Part shown: positions 43,266 to 52,028 of the stretch, piece by piece | Layout: each line of letters opens with the position of its first letter | Numbering within the stretch: position 1 is the stretch's first letter | NCBI GenBank assembly: GCA_018433345.1 | Contig: JAHDRK010000100.1 | Span: 1-53,721, forward strand | Source of the DNA: Syntrophobacterales bacterium | GTDB lineage: Bacteria > Desulfobacterota > Syntrophia > Syntrophales > UBA2210 | Reading direction: 5' to 3' | Length of the DNA: 53,721 nt | Notes under the pieces: model-generated | The model's database searches: none | What the model was told of the DNA's origin: nothing | Seen by the model: the letters and a program-made list of their open reading frames with translations, nothing else | Position numbers and translations under genes: made by a program

Positions 43266-46200
43266 TTCTGTCCCCCTCTATTATCTTTCCGCGCCGCTTG
43301 TTGAACCAATTGGACATGTCTTCCAAGAGCTTGTAAAACATGGGCACAAAGAGGAGGGCAAGGGAACTGGCAAAAACCATGCCCCCCACAACCACGGCCC
43401 CGATCCCCTGGCGGCTCGCAGCGCCGGCGCCTGTGGCGACCGCAAGCGGAATGGTGCCTATTATAAAAGTTCCCGCCGTCATGGCGATGGCCCTAAACCT
43501 TTGCCTGGTCGCGGCAAGCGCCGCCTCGGAGGATGACATTCCTTCCTCGCGGTTCTGCGCCGCAAAAGCCACTATCAGGATGGAGTTCTTGGCGGCGAGA
43601 CCGATAAGCACCAGCAAGCCGACCTGGAAATAAATGTCGTTCGGAAAACCTCTCACAGTGGCTGCAAAAGCCGCCCCTAGGACGCCAATTGGAACGGCTG
43701 ACATGATTGCGATAGGTAAGGACCACCGCTCATACTGGGCCGCCAGAATCAGAATGACCATGACGAATCCCAAGGCAAACGCCAAACCACCCGTGCCCTT
43801 GGCTACGTCGAGCTGGTAGGCTTCGCCTATCCAACCTATTTGAACGTCCCCCCCCTTCGCCGAGAAGAGATTCTCTATTACTTCTTCCATGGCCGCCTTG
43901 GCCTGCCCGGTCGTGTAGCCGGGGGCGGCATCAGCCAGGAAACGGGCGGCATTATATACGTTGTAACGGTTGATGATGTCCGCCCCGGCAATCCTCTCCA
44001 GATCCACCAAAGAACTGACGGGTATTATCATGCCGGATTCGGATCTCACGAACACTTTGCTCAGATCCTCAGGGTGACTCCTGAATTCCTTGTCGGATTG
44101 GAGGTTGACCCGCCAATTACGCCCAAGGTAGGTAAAGTCGTTGACGTAGAGAGATCCAAAGGTGCTACTCAAGGAGTTAAAAACGTGACTGACGGGCACA
44201 CCCATCTCCAGCGCCTTTTCCCGATCCACTTTGGCGTAATATCTCGGGATGTCGGTTTGCAGCGTAGTGCGGGCGTTGACGATCTCCGGACGCCCGTTCG
44301 CTTCCTTCATCATTCTTTGCGCAATCTCTTCGATCTCCCGGATAGGTGCATCACCACGCATCTGGAGATACCCTTCCACGCCGCCCGTAAGGGAAAGACC
44401 GTGGATGGGAGGCGGCAGAAAGGCATACACGTTCGCCTCCTTTAATCCCATTCCCATTCCCATGACGCGGCCAGCGAGGGATGCGGCATCCTGCCCCCGG
44501 CCCCTGCGATCACTCCAGTCTGTCAGCTTTAAAAATCCCATGCCTGCGTTTGTCCGCAATGAATGGGCGAATATATCGAATCCGGACATGATCGTGGCAT
44601 CCTTAATTTCATCCAATTCACGAGTCATTTCCGTAAGCTGGTCTCTCACCTTTTCCGTCCGCTTTAGTGATGAAACGGGAGGCAGCTGGTACACCGCCAT
44701 TACCACGCCCTGGTCTTCCTGGGGAACCAGGGCCGTTGGCAACCTGTTTGCCATTAACACCGCCAGAACTATGAGAACGAAAAAAACAATACAGCCGATG
44801 ACGTAATGACGGACAAAGTAGCCCGCCATCCTCACGGCGACATCGGTTATTTTTGCAAAGGCCACATTGAAAAATACAAAAGGTTTGATAACCTCACGCT
44901 TCTGCCTGTCAAGAAGAAGTGAGCATAATGCCGGCGTAAGGGTGATTGCTACGATACCTGAAAGAAACACAGAAACCGCGATCGTGACGGCAAACTGGCG
45001 ATATAATACACCTGTCATGCCTCCCAGAAAAGCCACGGGGACAAAGACCGAAACCAGGACCAGCGTCGCTGCAATAACGGCGCCTAAAACCTGATCCATG
45101 GTTTTTATGGAAGCTTCATGGGCCTTCAGATTATTGACCATCATCTGGCGATCCACGTTTTCCATGATGATGATGGCGTCGTCCACCACTATACCGATAG
45201 CCAGGATCAACCCGAAGAGGGTTAGAAGGTTTATGGAAAAACCCAAAACCAACATGCCTGCAAAGGTGCCTATAAGAGAAACGGGAATGGCCAAAACGGG
45301 GATCAACGTCGCCCGAATATGCTGGATAAAGATAAAGGTCACCAACACGACCAGGATCGCGGCGATGATAAAAGTAATTATCACCTCGTGTATAGATATC
45401 TTTATGAATTCGGTCGAATCGTAACCGATGGCATAGGTAAGACCTTCAGGAAAATTTTCCTTTAGTTCCGCGAGCTTTTTATGCACCGCCTCCGCCGTAT
45501 CCAGCGCGTTTGCCCCCGGCTGCAGATACACGGCTATGGGAACGGACAGATGGCCGTTGTATGTTGCCGAAAAGGCATAATTCTCCGCACCAAGTTCGGT
45601 CCAGGCGACATCCCCGACACGCAGAATGCCTACCTCATCGTCAGCTTTCAGGATGATCTGTTTGAATCCTTCGGGTGTCGTCATCTGACCCCTGGTGGTC
45701 ACGGTGTAGGTAAAGGCCTGCCCTTCCGGAGAAGGTTCGGCCCCCAACCGACCGGCCGCAAACTGGTCGCTTTGGGTCCGTATGGCGGAGGCGACGTCCA
45801 ATGGTGTTAGTTCATATTGAGCCATTTTGTCCGGACTCAGCCATATGCGCATGGAATAGTCCGGTGAACCAAAAGTCGATGCATCGCCCACGCCGGGAAG
45901 GCGAACCAGCTCATCTATAATATTTAATATTGCGTAATTACCCATGAACAGGGAGTCATACCTGTCGTCGGGAGAGTATAAAGACGCAACCATCAAGATG
46001 TTCGACGACCGCGAGATGACACGCACACCCTGCTCCCGAACCGCTTGAGGCAGCCTGGGGAAACCCGCCTGGACGCGACTGTCTACATTGATAGTCGCTT
46101 GGTCGGGATCCGTTCCCATCTCGAAAGCGACAACGATAACGAGATAGCCGTCGTCCATAGCGGTAGAGGTCATGTATATCATGTCGTCCACGCCGTTGAT

Positions 46201-46404
46201 TTCCTGCTCCAGGGTTCCGGCGACCGACTCGGCCATCACCTCCGCGCTCGCGCCGGGATACTTTGCTATTACAAAAACCTCGGGCGGAACTACCTCGGGA
46301 TACTGTTCCACCGCCAAAATATTCATGGCTGCGATCCCTGCGATCACAATGATGATTGATATAACCGACGCAAAAATAGGGCGATCGATGAAAAAACTTC
46401 GCAT
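43255..46404 (-). CDS. RND efflux permease, HAE1 family (AcrB/MexB-like)
   Basis: 1049 residues from the ATG at 46404, which follows GGAGG and overlaps the adaptor stop by one base. It has 12 predicted membrane helices and two large periplasmic loops. The helix-4 proton-relay aspartates are in IGIVVDDAIIIMENV. MRSFFIDRPIFASVISIII is the standard N-terminus and the length is typical (1030-1050). This type extrudes hydrophobic drugs, bile-like compounds, solvents and dyes, driven by proton influx. It lies between the adaptor and outer-membrane genes. Confidence 0.96.
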   Translation of the reverse strand: MRSFFIDRPIFASVISIIIVIAGIAAMNILAVEQYPEVVPPEVFVIAKYPGASAEVMAESVAGTLEQEINGVDDMIYMTSTAMDDGYLVIVVAFEMGTDPDQATINVDSRVQAGFPRLPQAVREQGVRVISRSSNILMVASLYSPDDRYDSLFMGNYAILNIIDELVRLPGVGDASTFGSPDYSMRIWLSPDKMAQYELTPLDVASAIRTQSDQFAAGRLGAEPSPEGQAFTYTVTTRGQMTTPEGFKQIILKADDEVGILRVGDVAWTELGAENYAFSATYNGHLSVPIAVYLQPGANALDTAEAVHKKLAELKENFPEGLTYAIGYDSTEFIKISIHEVIITFIIAAILVVLVTFIFIQHIRATLIPVLAIPVSLIGTFAGMLVLGFSINLLTLFGLILAIGIVVDDAIIIMENVDRQMMVNNLKAHEASIKTMDQVLGAVIAATLVLVSVFVPVAFLGGMTGVLYRQFAVTIAVSVFLSGIVAITLTPALCSLLLDRQKREVIKPFVFFNVAFAKITDVAVRMAGYFVRHYVIGCIVFFVLIVLAVLMANRLPTALVPQEDQGVVMAVYQLPPVSSLKRTEKVRDQLTEMTRELDEIKDATIMSGFDIFAHSLRTNAGMGFLKLTDWSDRRGRGQDAASLAGRVMGMGMGLKEANVYAFLPPPIHGLSLTGGVEGYLQMRGDAPIREIEEIAQRMMKEANGRPEIVNARTTLQTDIPRYYAKVDREKALEMGVPVSHVFNSLSSTFGSLYVNDFTYLGRNWRVNLQSDKEFRSHPEDLSKVFVRSESGMIIPVSSLVDLERIAGADIINRYNVYNAARFLADAAPGYTTGQAKAAMEEVIENLFSAKGGDVQIGWIGEAYQLDVAKGTGGLAFALGFVMVILILAAQYERWSLPIAIMSAVPIGVLGAAFAATVRGFPNDIYFQVGLLVLIGLAAKNSILIVAFAAQNREEGMSSSEAALAATRQRFRAIAMTAGTFIIGTIPLAVATGAGAASRQGIGAVVVGGMVFASSLALLFVPMFYKLLEDMSNWFNKRRGKIIEGDRNEE

Positions 46405-47591
46405 CACCGTACCTCCCCGCCATTGTCTCCACTAACAGAGCCGGGTACCTTTCCTTGCCCTTCAATCGATACCTTCAGCCCGTCACGCAGGGCCACATGT
46501 CCCTCTACTACGACACGATCACCCTCCGTCAGGCCGGCCGTTATCACATGCCTTCCTTCAATAACCGGGCCAAGCTCCACCCTCCGCTCACGGGCTATGT
46601 TTTCGTCATCAACCACAAAAAGGCGGACGCTTTCCTGTACCTGGCTTATGGCCGTTTCAGGCACCAAAATCGCTCCATCAATCATATCTAAAAGCATTTG
46701 GACACGAACAAACTGACCCGGCACAAGGAGCTTGTCGGGGTTGGAAAAGACCGCCCTGTAGGTAACCGTCCCTGTTCTCGGGTCAATGGTGCTTGATGTA
46801 AAGTCTATGTCGCCTTTACGGTCCAGGATGGTTCCGTCTGGTAGAATCAGTTCTACTTGCCTGTAGCGCCGTTCGCCGGAAAAACGATTGATTGTGAACC
46901 GATGTGTCAGGGCATCTTCTTCGGGAAGTGAAAAATGGACATGCACCGGGTCGATTTGAGTAATTGTCGTGAGCAGGCGGCCCCATTCGATAAGATTGCC
47001 CTCTGACACGGACTCCATGCCCGTAATACCACCCACTGGCGCCTGGACTTCGGTGTAACGCAGGTTGCGCCTGGCATCGGCAAGGTTTGCCTCGGCCCTT
47101 TCAAAACGCGCCAGCGCGAGTTCATAGTCCGTTATCGCCTTGTCACGTTCCTGCTCGCTTACCGCCTTCTGCGCATAAAGACGCATGTACCTGTCACGTT
47201 CTCTCAGGGCGCTGTCGAAATTGGCGGATGCATCAGTAAGCTCAGCCTTCGCCTTTTGCAAAGCTATTTTGTACGGTTCCGGATCGATTAGAAACAGAAC
47301 ATCGTTCTCTTCGACCAGTCGACCTTCATCGTAGCGCTTTTCCTGTAAGATTCCCTGTACCCTCGCCCGCACTTCGACTTCGCGGGCACCGCGTACCCTG
47401 GCGGGATATTGTCGGTAATAATCAATCTCCTTTTTTTCAACGGTCATTACGTTCACGACAGGATCGTACACGATCCTCCCTTCGACCTCATCATTGCCGC
47501 AGGCGGTAGCCAGCATCATAATGAAGGGGACGATCAGCAGCAGTATCCATTGTCTCTGTCTCAGAAAAACCGCCTTTATTCCTTTTTTCAT
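46404..47591 (-). CDS. RND periplasmic adaptor (membrane fusion protein), lipoprotein
   Basis: 395 residues from the ATG at 47591, directly preceded by GGAGG; a TTG four codons earlier is not needed. The lipobox LATAC at ~28-32 anchors it in the inner membrane. A lipoyl-like domain, alpha-hairpin (~95-165, ELTDASANFDSALRERD), beta-barrel and membrane-proximal domain follow in AcrA order (PARVRGAREVEVRARVQGIL; YTEVQAPVGGITG). It bridges permease and outer-membrane channel. It is the first structural gene after tetR. A perfect TATAAT lies at 47631-47626 upstream but lacks a good -35. Confidence 0.95.
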   Translation of the reverse strand: MKKGIKAVFLRQRQWILLLIVPFIMMLATACGNDEVEGRIVYDPVVNVMTVEKKEIDYYRQYPARVRGAREVEVRARVQGILQEKRYDEGRLVEENDVLFLIDPEPYKIALQKAKAELTDASANFDSALRERDRYMRLYAQKAVSEQERDKAITDYELALARFERAEANLADARRNLRYTEVQAPVGGITGMESVSEGNLIEWGRLLTTITQIDPVHVHFSLPEEDALTHRFTINRFSGERRYRQVELILPDGTILDRKGDIDFTSSTIDPRTGTVTYRAVFSNPDKLLVPGQFVRVQMLLDMIDGAILVPETAISQVQESVRLFVVDDENIARERRVELGPVIEGRHVITAGLTEGDRVVVEGHVALRDGLKVSIEGQGKVPGSVSGDNGGEVR

Positions 47592-47705
47592 CAATTCCTC
47601 CAAGACCCCCCCTGGGGAATGTTTTATTATATTGAAAATAGAACCACGATGGCCTTCAATGCATATGCCGTTTACAAGACCATTAATTATAATTATCGAT
47701 GTTTT

Positions 47706-48290
47706 TCATACATATCGGGATCTTACAGCATCCCAACAGCTCTCCACAATCCGCGAAATCATTTTTTCGTCGAGTGTCTCAAAACCGAAAACGTGATCTC
47801 TCATCAGCACAAGCAAGGGACCGAAGGTGAGAGCGAAAAGAACTCCCTCCGGGAGGTTCTTCATTATACCCTGTTTTACACCTTCCGACAGGATCTTGCT
47901 GACCACGTCACCGGAATCGGCTTCTCCCAGTATCTTGTCGCGGCGGCGTGAAACACCGTACGGGGAATTGAAATATTGTTCCATGTACCTGTAATGGAGC
48001 GGATTAGCCACGAAGTATCTCACCACAGCCCCCACAAGAAAAAGAAATCGCTCCCGAATGGGCTGCTCCTCTGAGCAGCCTTCCCGGAGCATTTCTTGGA
48101 TTTTTTCCTCGAGCGACAGATGCAGCTCGTTGATAAGAACGTCTCTGTTCTCGAAGTAGTGGTAGATCGTTCCCGTTGCAACGCCTGCTCGTTCCGCGAT
48201 CTCGGACATGGGAGAACCGTGAAATCCGCGTTCTGCTATCAATTCCATGGCAGCCAGCATAATATCTTCACGTTTTTCGCCCTTTTTCAT
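47706..48290 (-). CDS. TetR/AcrR family transcriptional regulator
   Basis: 194 residues. The N-terminal HTH domain (~8-55) is typical: AMELIAERGFHGSPMSEIAERAGVATGTIYHYFENRDVL. The C-terminal ~130 residues form the variable ligand-binding helices. It precedes the adaptor gene by ~115 nt on the same strand, so it probably controls the pump and itself. GGGGA precedes the ATG at 48290. A near-perfect palindrome 20 bp upstream sits just after the promoter -10, consistent with autorepression. The effector is likely a pump substrate. Confidence 0.94.
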   Translation of the reverse strand: MKKGEKREDIMLAAMELIAERGFHGSPMSEIAERAGVATGTIYHYFENRDVLINELHLSLEEKIQEMLREGCSEEQPIRERFLFLVGAVVRYFVANPLHYRYMEQYFNSPYGVSRRRDKILGEADSGDVVSKILSEGVKQGIMKNLPEGVLFALTFGPLLVLMRDHVFGFETLDEKMISRIVESCWDAVRSRYV

Positions 48291-48309
48291 AATATAATCC
48301 CCATAACGC

Positions 48310-48327
48310 CGAATGAACTTTCATTCG
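48310..48327. promoter_or_regulatory. TetR-type operator
   Basis: CGAATGAA, CT, TTCATTCG is a perfect 8-bp inverted repeat with 2-nt spacer between the promoter -10 and the tetR start codon, overlapping about +4 to +21 of the predicted transcript. Outer GCCGAA and TTCGGC give a second, wider symmetry. The GAATGA core is common in TetR-family operators. Confidence 0.75.
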
Positions 48328-48336
48328 ATTTCGGCA

Positions 48337-48365
48337 TTAATAACCGACAGTGGGGTCCATGTCAA
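48337..48365 (-). promoter_or_regulatory. sigma70 promoter of tetR-RND operon
   Basis: On the minus strand: TTGACA (48365-48360), 17-nt spacer, TATTAA (48342-48337). Perfect -35, good -10, followed immediately by the operator. Confidence 0.7.
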
Positions 48366-48432
48366 TAATTTTCGACAAATTTTTTTGAAAGCCATATTTT
48401 TACCATGGCCGCCCCCCTGACTCCATGACCCA

Positions 48433-48461
48433 TTGGAAGCTTCTTTAGAAAATGCTATAAA
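48433..48461 (+). promoter_or_regulatory. sigma70 promoter of the unknown gene-recD2 operon
   Basis: TTGGAA (48433-48438), 17-nt spacer, TATAAA (48456-48461), about 30 nt before the GTG at 48493. Confidence 0.65.
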
Positions 48462-48492
48462 AGCAAACATATAAGGAAAAAGGAGCACCGCC

Positions 48493-49005
48493 GTGGCCGA
48501 TATAAAAATACCGCGGGTAATGTCCACCCAACGCCACCACAACGTTCGGCCTCCTTTCTTTGCCGAAAACCAAGACATGTCCGGTAACGACGAAGGACAA
48601 GAGGCATACTATGTTTTTTCGCATCTGGGATGTGATGAACAGATGTGGAACTGCGAGGGAAAGGAAGTTGATGACTTCGTCGTCGGGAATCATAAGTATC
48701 CCTTTTATCCCTGCGACATTAGCATATCCCGGTGGTTCGGAGAATTCTGTCCACTTGAAATCAACGCAATTCCTAATTTCGACTTCGACATGGAGACCTC
48801 AATAGCATTCTTCAACGAAGAAGTGTCGGACATATTGCCTCGCGAGGCCTCTTCGGCACTGATACTTGACTGGGGAACCAAGTCCATCGACGAAGATCAT
48901 AGGGAAGTTACATCGCGATTCATAAAAGCGCTCGGTGAGGGACATACGCCTATTCTCCAGCCCCTCATGCTGGAGGCGGCCCATATTCGAAAATTTCCAG
49001 GTTGA
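48493..49005 (+). CDS. unknown 170-residue protein coupled to recD2
   Basis: 170 residues starting with GTG at 48493; AGGAG ends 7 nt before and a good sigma70 promoter lies at 48433-48461. I do not recognise a family. Visible features are a polar N-terminus with clustered histidines, four cysteines (C47, C54, C74, C86), a long aromatic/acidic middle (NAIPNFDFDMETSIAFFNEE) and a C-terminal region ending ILQPLMLEAAHIRKFPG. There is no signal or membrane segment, so it is probably cytosolic. The cysteines could bind a metal, but that is a guess. The stop is 1 nt before the recD2 ATG, so the two are almost surely co-translated. Confidence 0.7.
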   Translation: MADIKIPRVMSTQRHHNVRPPFFAENQDMSGNDEGQEAYYVFSHLGCDEQMWNCEGKEVDDFVVGNHKYPFYPCDISISRWFGEFCPLEINAIPNFDFDMETSIAFFNEEVSDILPREASSALILDWGTKSIDEDHREVTSRFIKALGEGHTPILQPLMLEAAHIRKFPG

Positions 49006-49006
49006 C

Positions 49007-51172
49007 ATGACGGAACTGCAGGGACAAGTAGAAAAGGTCGTATATACTGATGATGAATCGGGATTCACCATTGCCCGCGTGAGGGTGAGTGCCCGCCGGG
49101 AACTCGTTACTTGCGTGGGACCCATGATAAAGACCATTCCCGGAGAACTCTTGGCCATGAAGGGCGAGTGGACCAACCATCCCCGCTATGGCCGCCAGTT
49201 CAGGGTTGATTCATGCCGAACAGCCGTCCCCGCCACGGCCAAAGGCATCGAAAAATATCTCGGGTCCGGACTCATAAAAGGCATCGGGCCGGTTATGTCC
49301 AAGAGGATTGTCAGCAGGTTCGGAACCGACACTCTCAATATAATAGAAAACGACATCGATCGTCTTACCGAAATCCCAGGGATCGGAGAACACCGCCTCA
49401 AAATAATTGAAAAGGCATGGCGGGACCAGAAGGAAATCAGATCTGTCATGATATTTCTCCAAGGACACGGCGTAAGTTCCGGTTATGCCTCCCGAATCTT
49501 CAAGCAATACGGAAACGAGGCCGTGAATATCGTCACTGACAACCCCTATCGCCTGGCCACCGATATCCCCGGGATAGGCTTTCTGACCGCCGACAGGATC
49601 GCTCAAAACATGGGTTTTTCGAACGATTCACTCAAGCGGGCCGAGGCTGGAATCCTGTACGTTTTGAACGGCTTTGCCCAAGAAGGACATGTCTGTTACC
49701 CTGAAGACCTCCTACTGGAAGCGGTCCAAAATATTCTCGGCACGAAGAAGGATATAATAGAATCAGCTCTCAAGGGGCTGATACTCCAAATGCAAGTTAT
49801 CGTCGATGGCAAGATTGGAAAGGAAGATTCGGCAATTTACTTGCCTTATCTCCATGCGGCTGAAACTCAGGCGGCCAAACACCTTAAAGCCCTTGTCGAT
49901 CATCCCGGGAAAGCACCGGCACAGCCACACGAAAGGGTCGTTGAAGTTGTAAGAAAGACACTGGCAATGGAACCCGCCCCCGAACAGATTCGAGCCGTAA
50001 AGGCTTCGCAATGTGCGAAGGTAATGATAATAACAGGAGGCCCCGGGACAGGAAAGACGACAATTATCCGGGCCGTCATCGCCATGTGGGAGGCAGGTCG
50101 GTCGAAAGTGCTGCTCGCGGCCCCCACAGGAAGGGCTGCGAAACGTCTCGAAGAGACCACGGACCGACCGGCAAAGACGATTCACCGGCTCTTGGAGTTC
50201 AGCGGCAGACAGGGCGGATTTCACAGGAACAGGGACAATCCCTTGGCCTGCGACCTTCTCATCGTCGACGAAGCCTCCATGATCGACATACCTCTAATGC
50301 ACCGGCTTCTTGAGGCCGTGCCTCTTCATGCCACGCTTATTTTGGTCGGCGACGTAAATCAACTACCTTCCGTTGGTCCTGGAAATGTTTTGCGAGATTG
50401 TATCGAATCGGGGATGATACCCGTGGTCAAGTTAAACGAAGTATACAGGCAGGCCCGTGAAAGCGCCGTCATCATAAACGCCCATCGCATCAACAGGGGG
50501 GAAACGCAACTGTTGGACGGTTCGAGGAACGAGCTTTCTGATTTTTACTTCATAGAGCAAGAGAACCCGGAAAAGGCGGTGGAAACGCTCATCCATCTCG
50601 TCGCCGAACGAATACCATCCCGCTTTGGATTGAATCCGCTTTTGGATGTCCAGGTTCTCAGCCCTATGAACAAAGGGACCATGGGTGTCGACAATCTGAA
50701 CTTGCGCCTCCAGGAGATCCTTAATCAACGGGAAAACGGGATTACACGTGCAGGACGGACCTTCAGGATAGGAGACAAGGTCCTTCAAACCATCAACAAT
50801 TATGACAAGGATGTTTTCAACGGTGACATAGGCGTCATCACTGAAGTAAAAACCGACGAACAGGAAATAACCGTATCCTTCGACGATCGTTCCATTGCCT
50901 ATGAATACGATGAACTTGGCGAATTGACACCGGCCTACGCCATTACGATTCACAAGAGCCAGGGGTCGGAATACCCGGCCGTGGTAATTCCCCTTTTCAC
51001 TCAGCATTACATGATGCTCCAGCGTAATCTACTCTATACCGCCGTAACCAGGGGGCGGAAACTGGTGGTCGTTATCGGGACAAAGAAGGCGCTTGCAATC
51101 GCCATAAAAAACAATAAGACACAACAACGATATTCCCTGCTCAAAAAGCGTCTCGTTGAACGTCTTCCATGA
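49007..51172 (+). CDS. recD2: RecD2-type SF1B DNA helicase
   Basis: 721 residues from the ATG at 49007; the open frame extends upstream over the neighbouring gene but the family N-terminus (GQVEKVVYTDDESGFTIARV) begins here. An N-terminal OB-like region and tandem helix-hairpin-helix motifs (GIGPVMSKRIVSRFG, IPGIGEHRLKII, IPGIGFLTADRIA) precede the motor. Walker A is TGGPGTGKTTII, motif II IVDEASMID, and the C-terminal UvrD-like motif has ITIHKSQGSEYPAVVIPL. RecD2 unwinds 5'-3' and acts in DNA repair and replication-fork maintenance without RecBC. A short stem with a T-rich run follows its stop. Confidence 0.95.
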   Translation: MTELQGQVEKVVYTDDESGFTIARVRVSARRELVTCVGPMIKTIPGELLAMKGEWTNHPRYGRQFRVDSCRTAVPATAKGIEKYLGSGLIKGIGPVMSKRIVSRFGTDTLNIIENDIDRLTEIPGIGEHRLKIIEKAWRDQKEIRSVMIFLQGHGVSSGYASRIFKQYGNEAVNIVTDNPYRLATDIPGIGFLTADRIAQNMGFSNDSLKRAEAGILYVLNGFAQEGHVCYPEDLLLEAVQNILGTKKDIIESALKGLILQMQVIVDGKIGKEDSAIYLPYLHAAETQAAKHLKALVDHPGKAPAQPHERVVEVVRKTLAMEPAPEQIRAVKASQCAKVMIITGGPGTGKTTIIRAVIAMWEAGRSKVLLAAPTGRAAKRLEETTDRPAKTIHRLLEFSGRQGGFHRNRDNPLACDLLIVDEASMIDIPLMHRLLEAVPLHATLILVGDVNQLPSVGPGNVLRDCIESGMIPVVKLNEVYRQARESAVIINAHRINRGETQLLDGSRNELSDFYFIEQENPEKAVETLIHLVAERIPSRFGLNPLLDVQVLSPMNKGTMGVDNLNLRLQEILNQRENGITRAGRTFRIGDKVLQTINNYDKDVFNGDIGVITEVKTDEQEITVSFDDRSIAYEYDELGELTPAYAITIHKSQGSEYPAVVIPLFTQHYMMLQRNLLYTAVTRGRKLVVVIGTKKALAIAIKNNKTQQRYSLLKKRLVERLP

Positions 51173-51186
51173 AGCGCAAAAAAGTT

Positions 51187-51207
51187 AGGTACAGACCTTT
51201 TCTTTTT
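51187..51207 (+). terminator. weak hairpin and T-rich tract after recD2
   Basis: AGGT, ACAG, ACCT followed by TTTCTTTTT. The stem is only four pairs, so this is at best a weak terminator. Confidence 0.25.
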
Positions 51208-51251
51208 GGTATAGACTCAAGCCTAACCTAGAAAGCGAGGTGACTTGTCCG

Positions 51252-51893
51252 ATGAAAAAATGGGTTTGCAATGTCTGCGGCTACATTCACGAGGGAGAAA
51301 CTCCCCCCAGGACCTGTCCGATCTGCAGCGCCCCCTCCTCAGAGTTCACACTTCAGATTGAAGAAAAGAAAGAGAAGGACAGGACGACAGGGCGGGGGAA
51401 AATCGACACCGGCGCGAATACGAAACAGGTCCTGCCCGGATTTGTGGAAAGAAACACCGTGCTGAAGTTTCTCGCCGGACGTTTTCCACTCTACCAGTTC
51501 CACCCGATCATGGCGCATTTTCCAAACGGGTTGATTCCCACATCCGTTTTTTTCCTGGTTTTGGGCATTCTTTTCAATTTCCAGTGTGTTGAAAAAACCG
51601 CCTTCTACATATTATGCGCGGCCACAGCGGCAGCTCCCTTTACCGTGATCACAGGCATATACAATTGGAAGACACGATACAAAGGGGCAATCACTTCGAA
51701 ATTCATGTTCAAACTCTATGGAGGCATCATACTCACCGTGCTCTGCGCCGTAACGGTGGTATGGCGCCTGATCAGGCCCGACGTGGTGGATACGTCCCCG
51801 GGCGTGTATTTCATAATCAACCTGGTCATCCTCGGTATGGTGACCATGGTGGGCCATATCGGCGGGAAGCTCGTGTTTGTGGACAAGCGGTAG
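51252..51893 (+). CDS. rubredoxin-like domain fused to DUF2231 membrane domain
   Basis: 213 residues from the ATG at 51252, which follows GAGGTGA at a suitable distance; a GTG at 51240 is possible. The N-terminal ~35 residues are a short rubredoxin-like zinc or iron knuckle: VCNVCGYIHEGETPP and TCPICSAP, giving two CX2C pairs. A charged linker (~40-75) leads to a DUF2231 domain with four hydrophobic helices (~95-115, 122-142, 155-175, 185-205) containing histidines in QFHPIMAHFPNG and near GHIGG, possible heme or metal ligands. It is an inner-membrane protein that may pass electrons between a cytosolic rubredoxin-like centre and the membrane; this role is inference. Confidence 0.85.
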   Translation: MKKWVCNVCGYIHEGETPPRTCPICSAPSSEFTLQIEEKKEKDRTTGRGKIDTGANTKQVLPGFVERNTVLKFLAGRFPLYQFHPIMAHFPNGLIPTSVFFLVLGILFNFQCVEKTAFYILCAATAAAPFTVITGIYNWKTRYKGAITSKFMFKLYGGIILTVLCAVTVVWRLIRPDVVDTSPGVYFIINLVILGMVTMVGHIGGKLVFVDKR

Positions 51894-51946
51894 ATAGTCT
51901 TCCGCGCCGATCAAAATACTCGATGGTGGGGGGCACAAACCCCTCT

Positions 51947-51975
51947 TTGACACTTTTAAACGGTAAGACTGATAA
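51947..51975 (+). promoter_or_regulatory. possible promoter before the acyl-CoA synthetase alpha gene
   Basis: TTGACA (51947-51952) is perfect, but at 17 nt the -10 reads TGATAA, which is poor. It lies about 55 nt upstream of the likely start. Confidence 0.3.
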
Positions 51976-52028
51976 GCGGGTGAGGACACCCTCCTTTTCT
52001 TGTCGATCGAAGGGGTGCTGTTAAAAAG

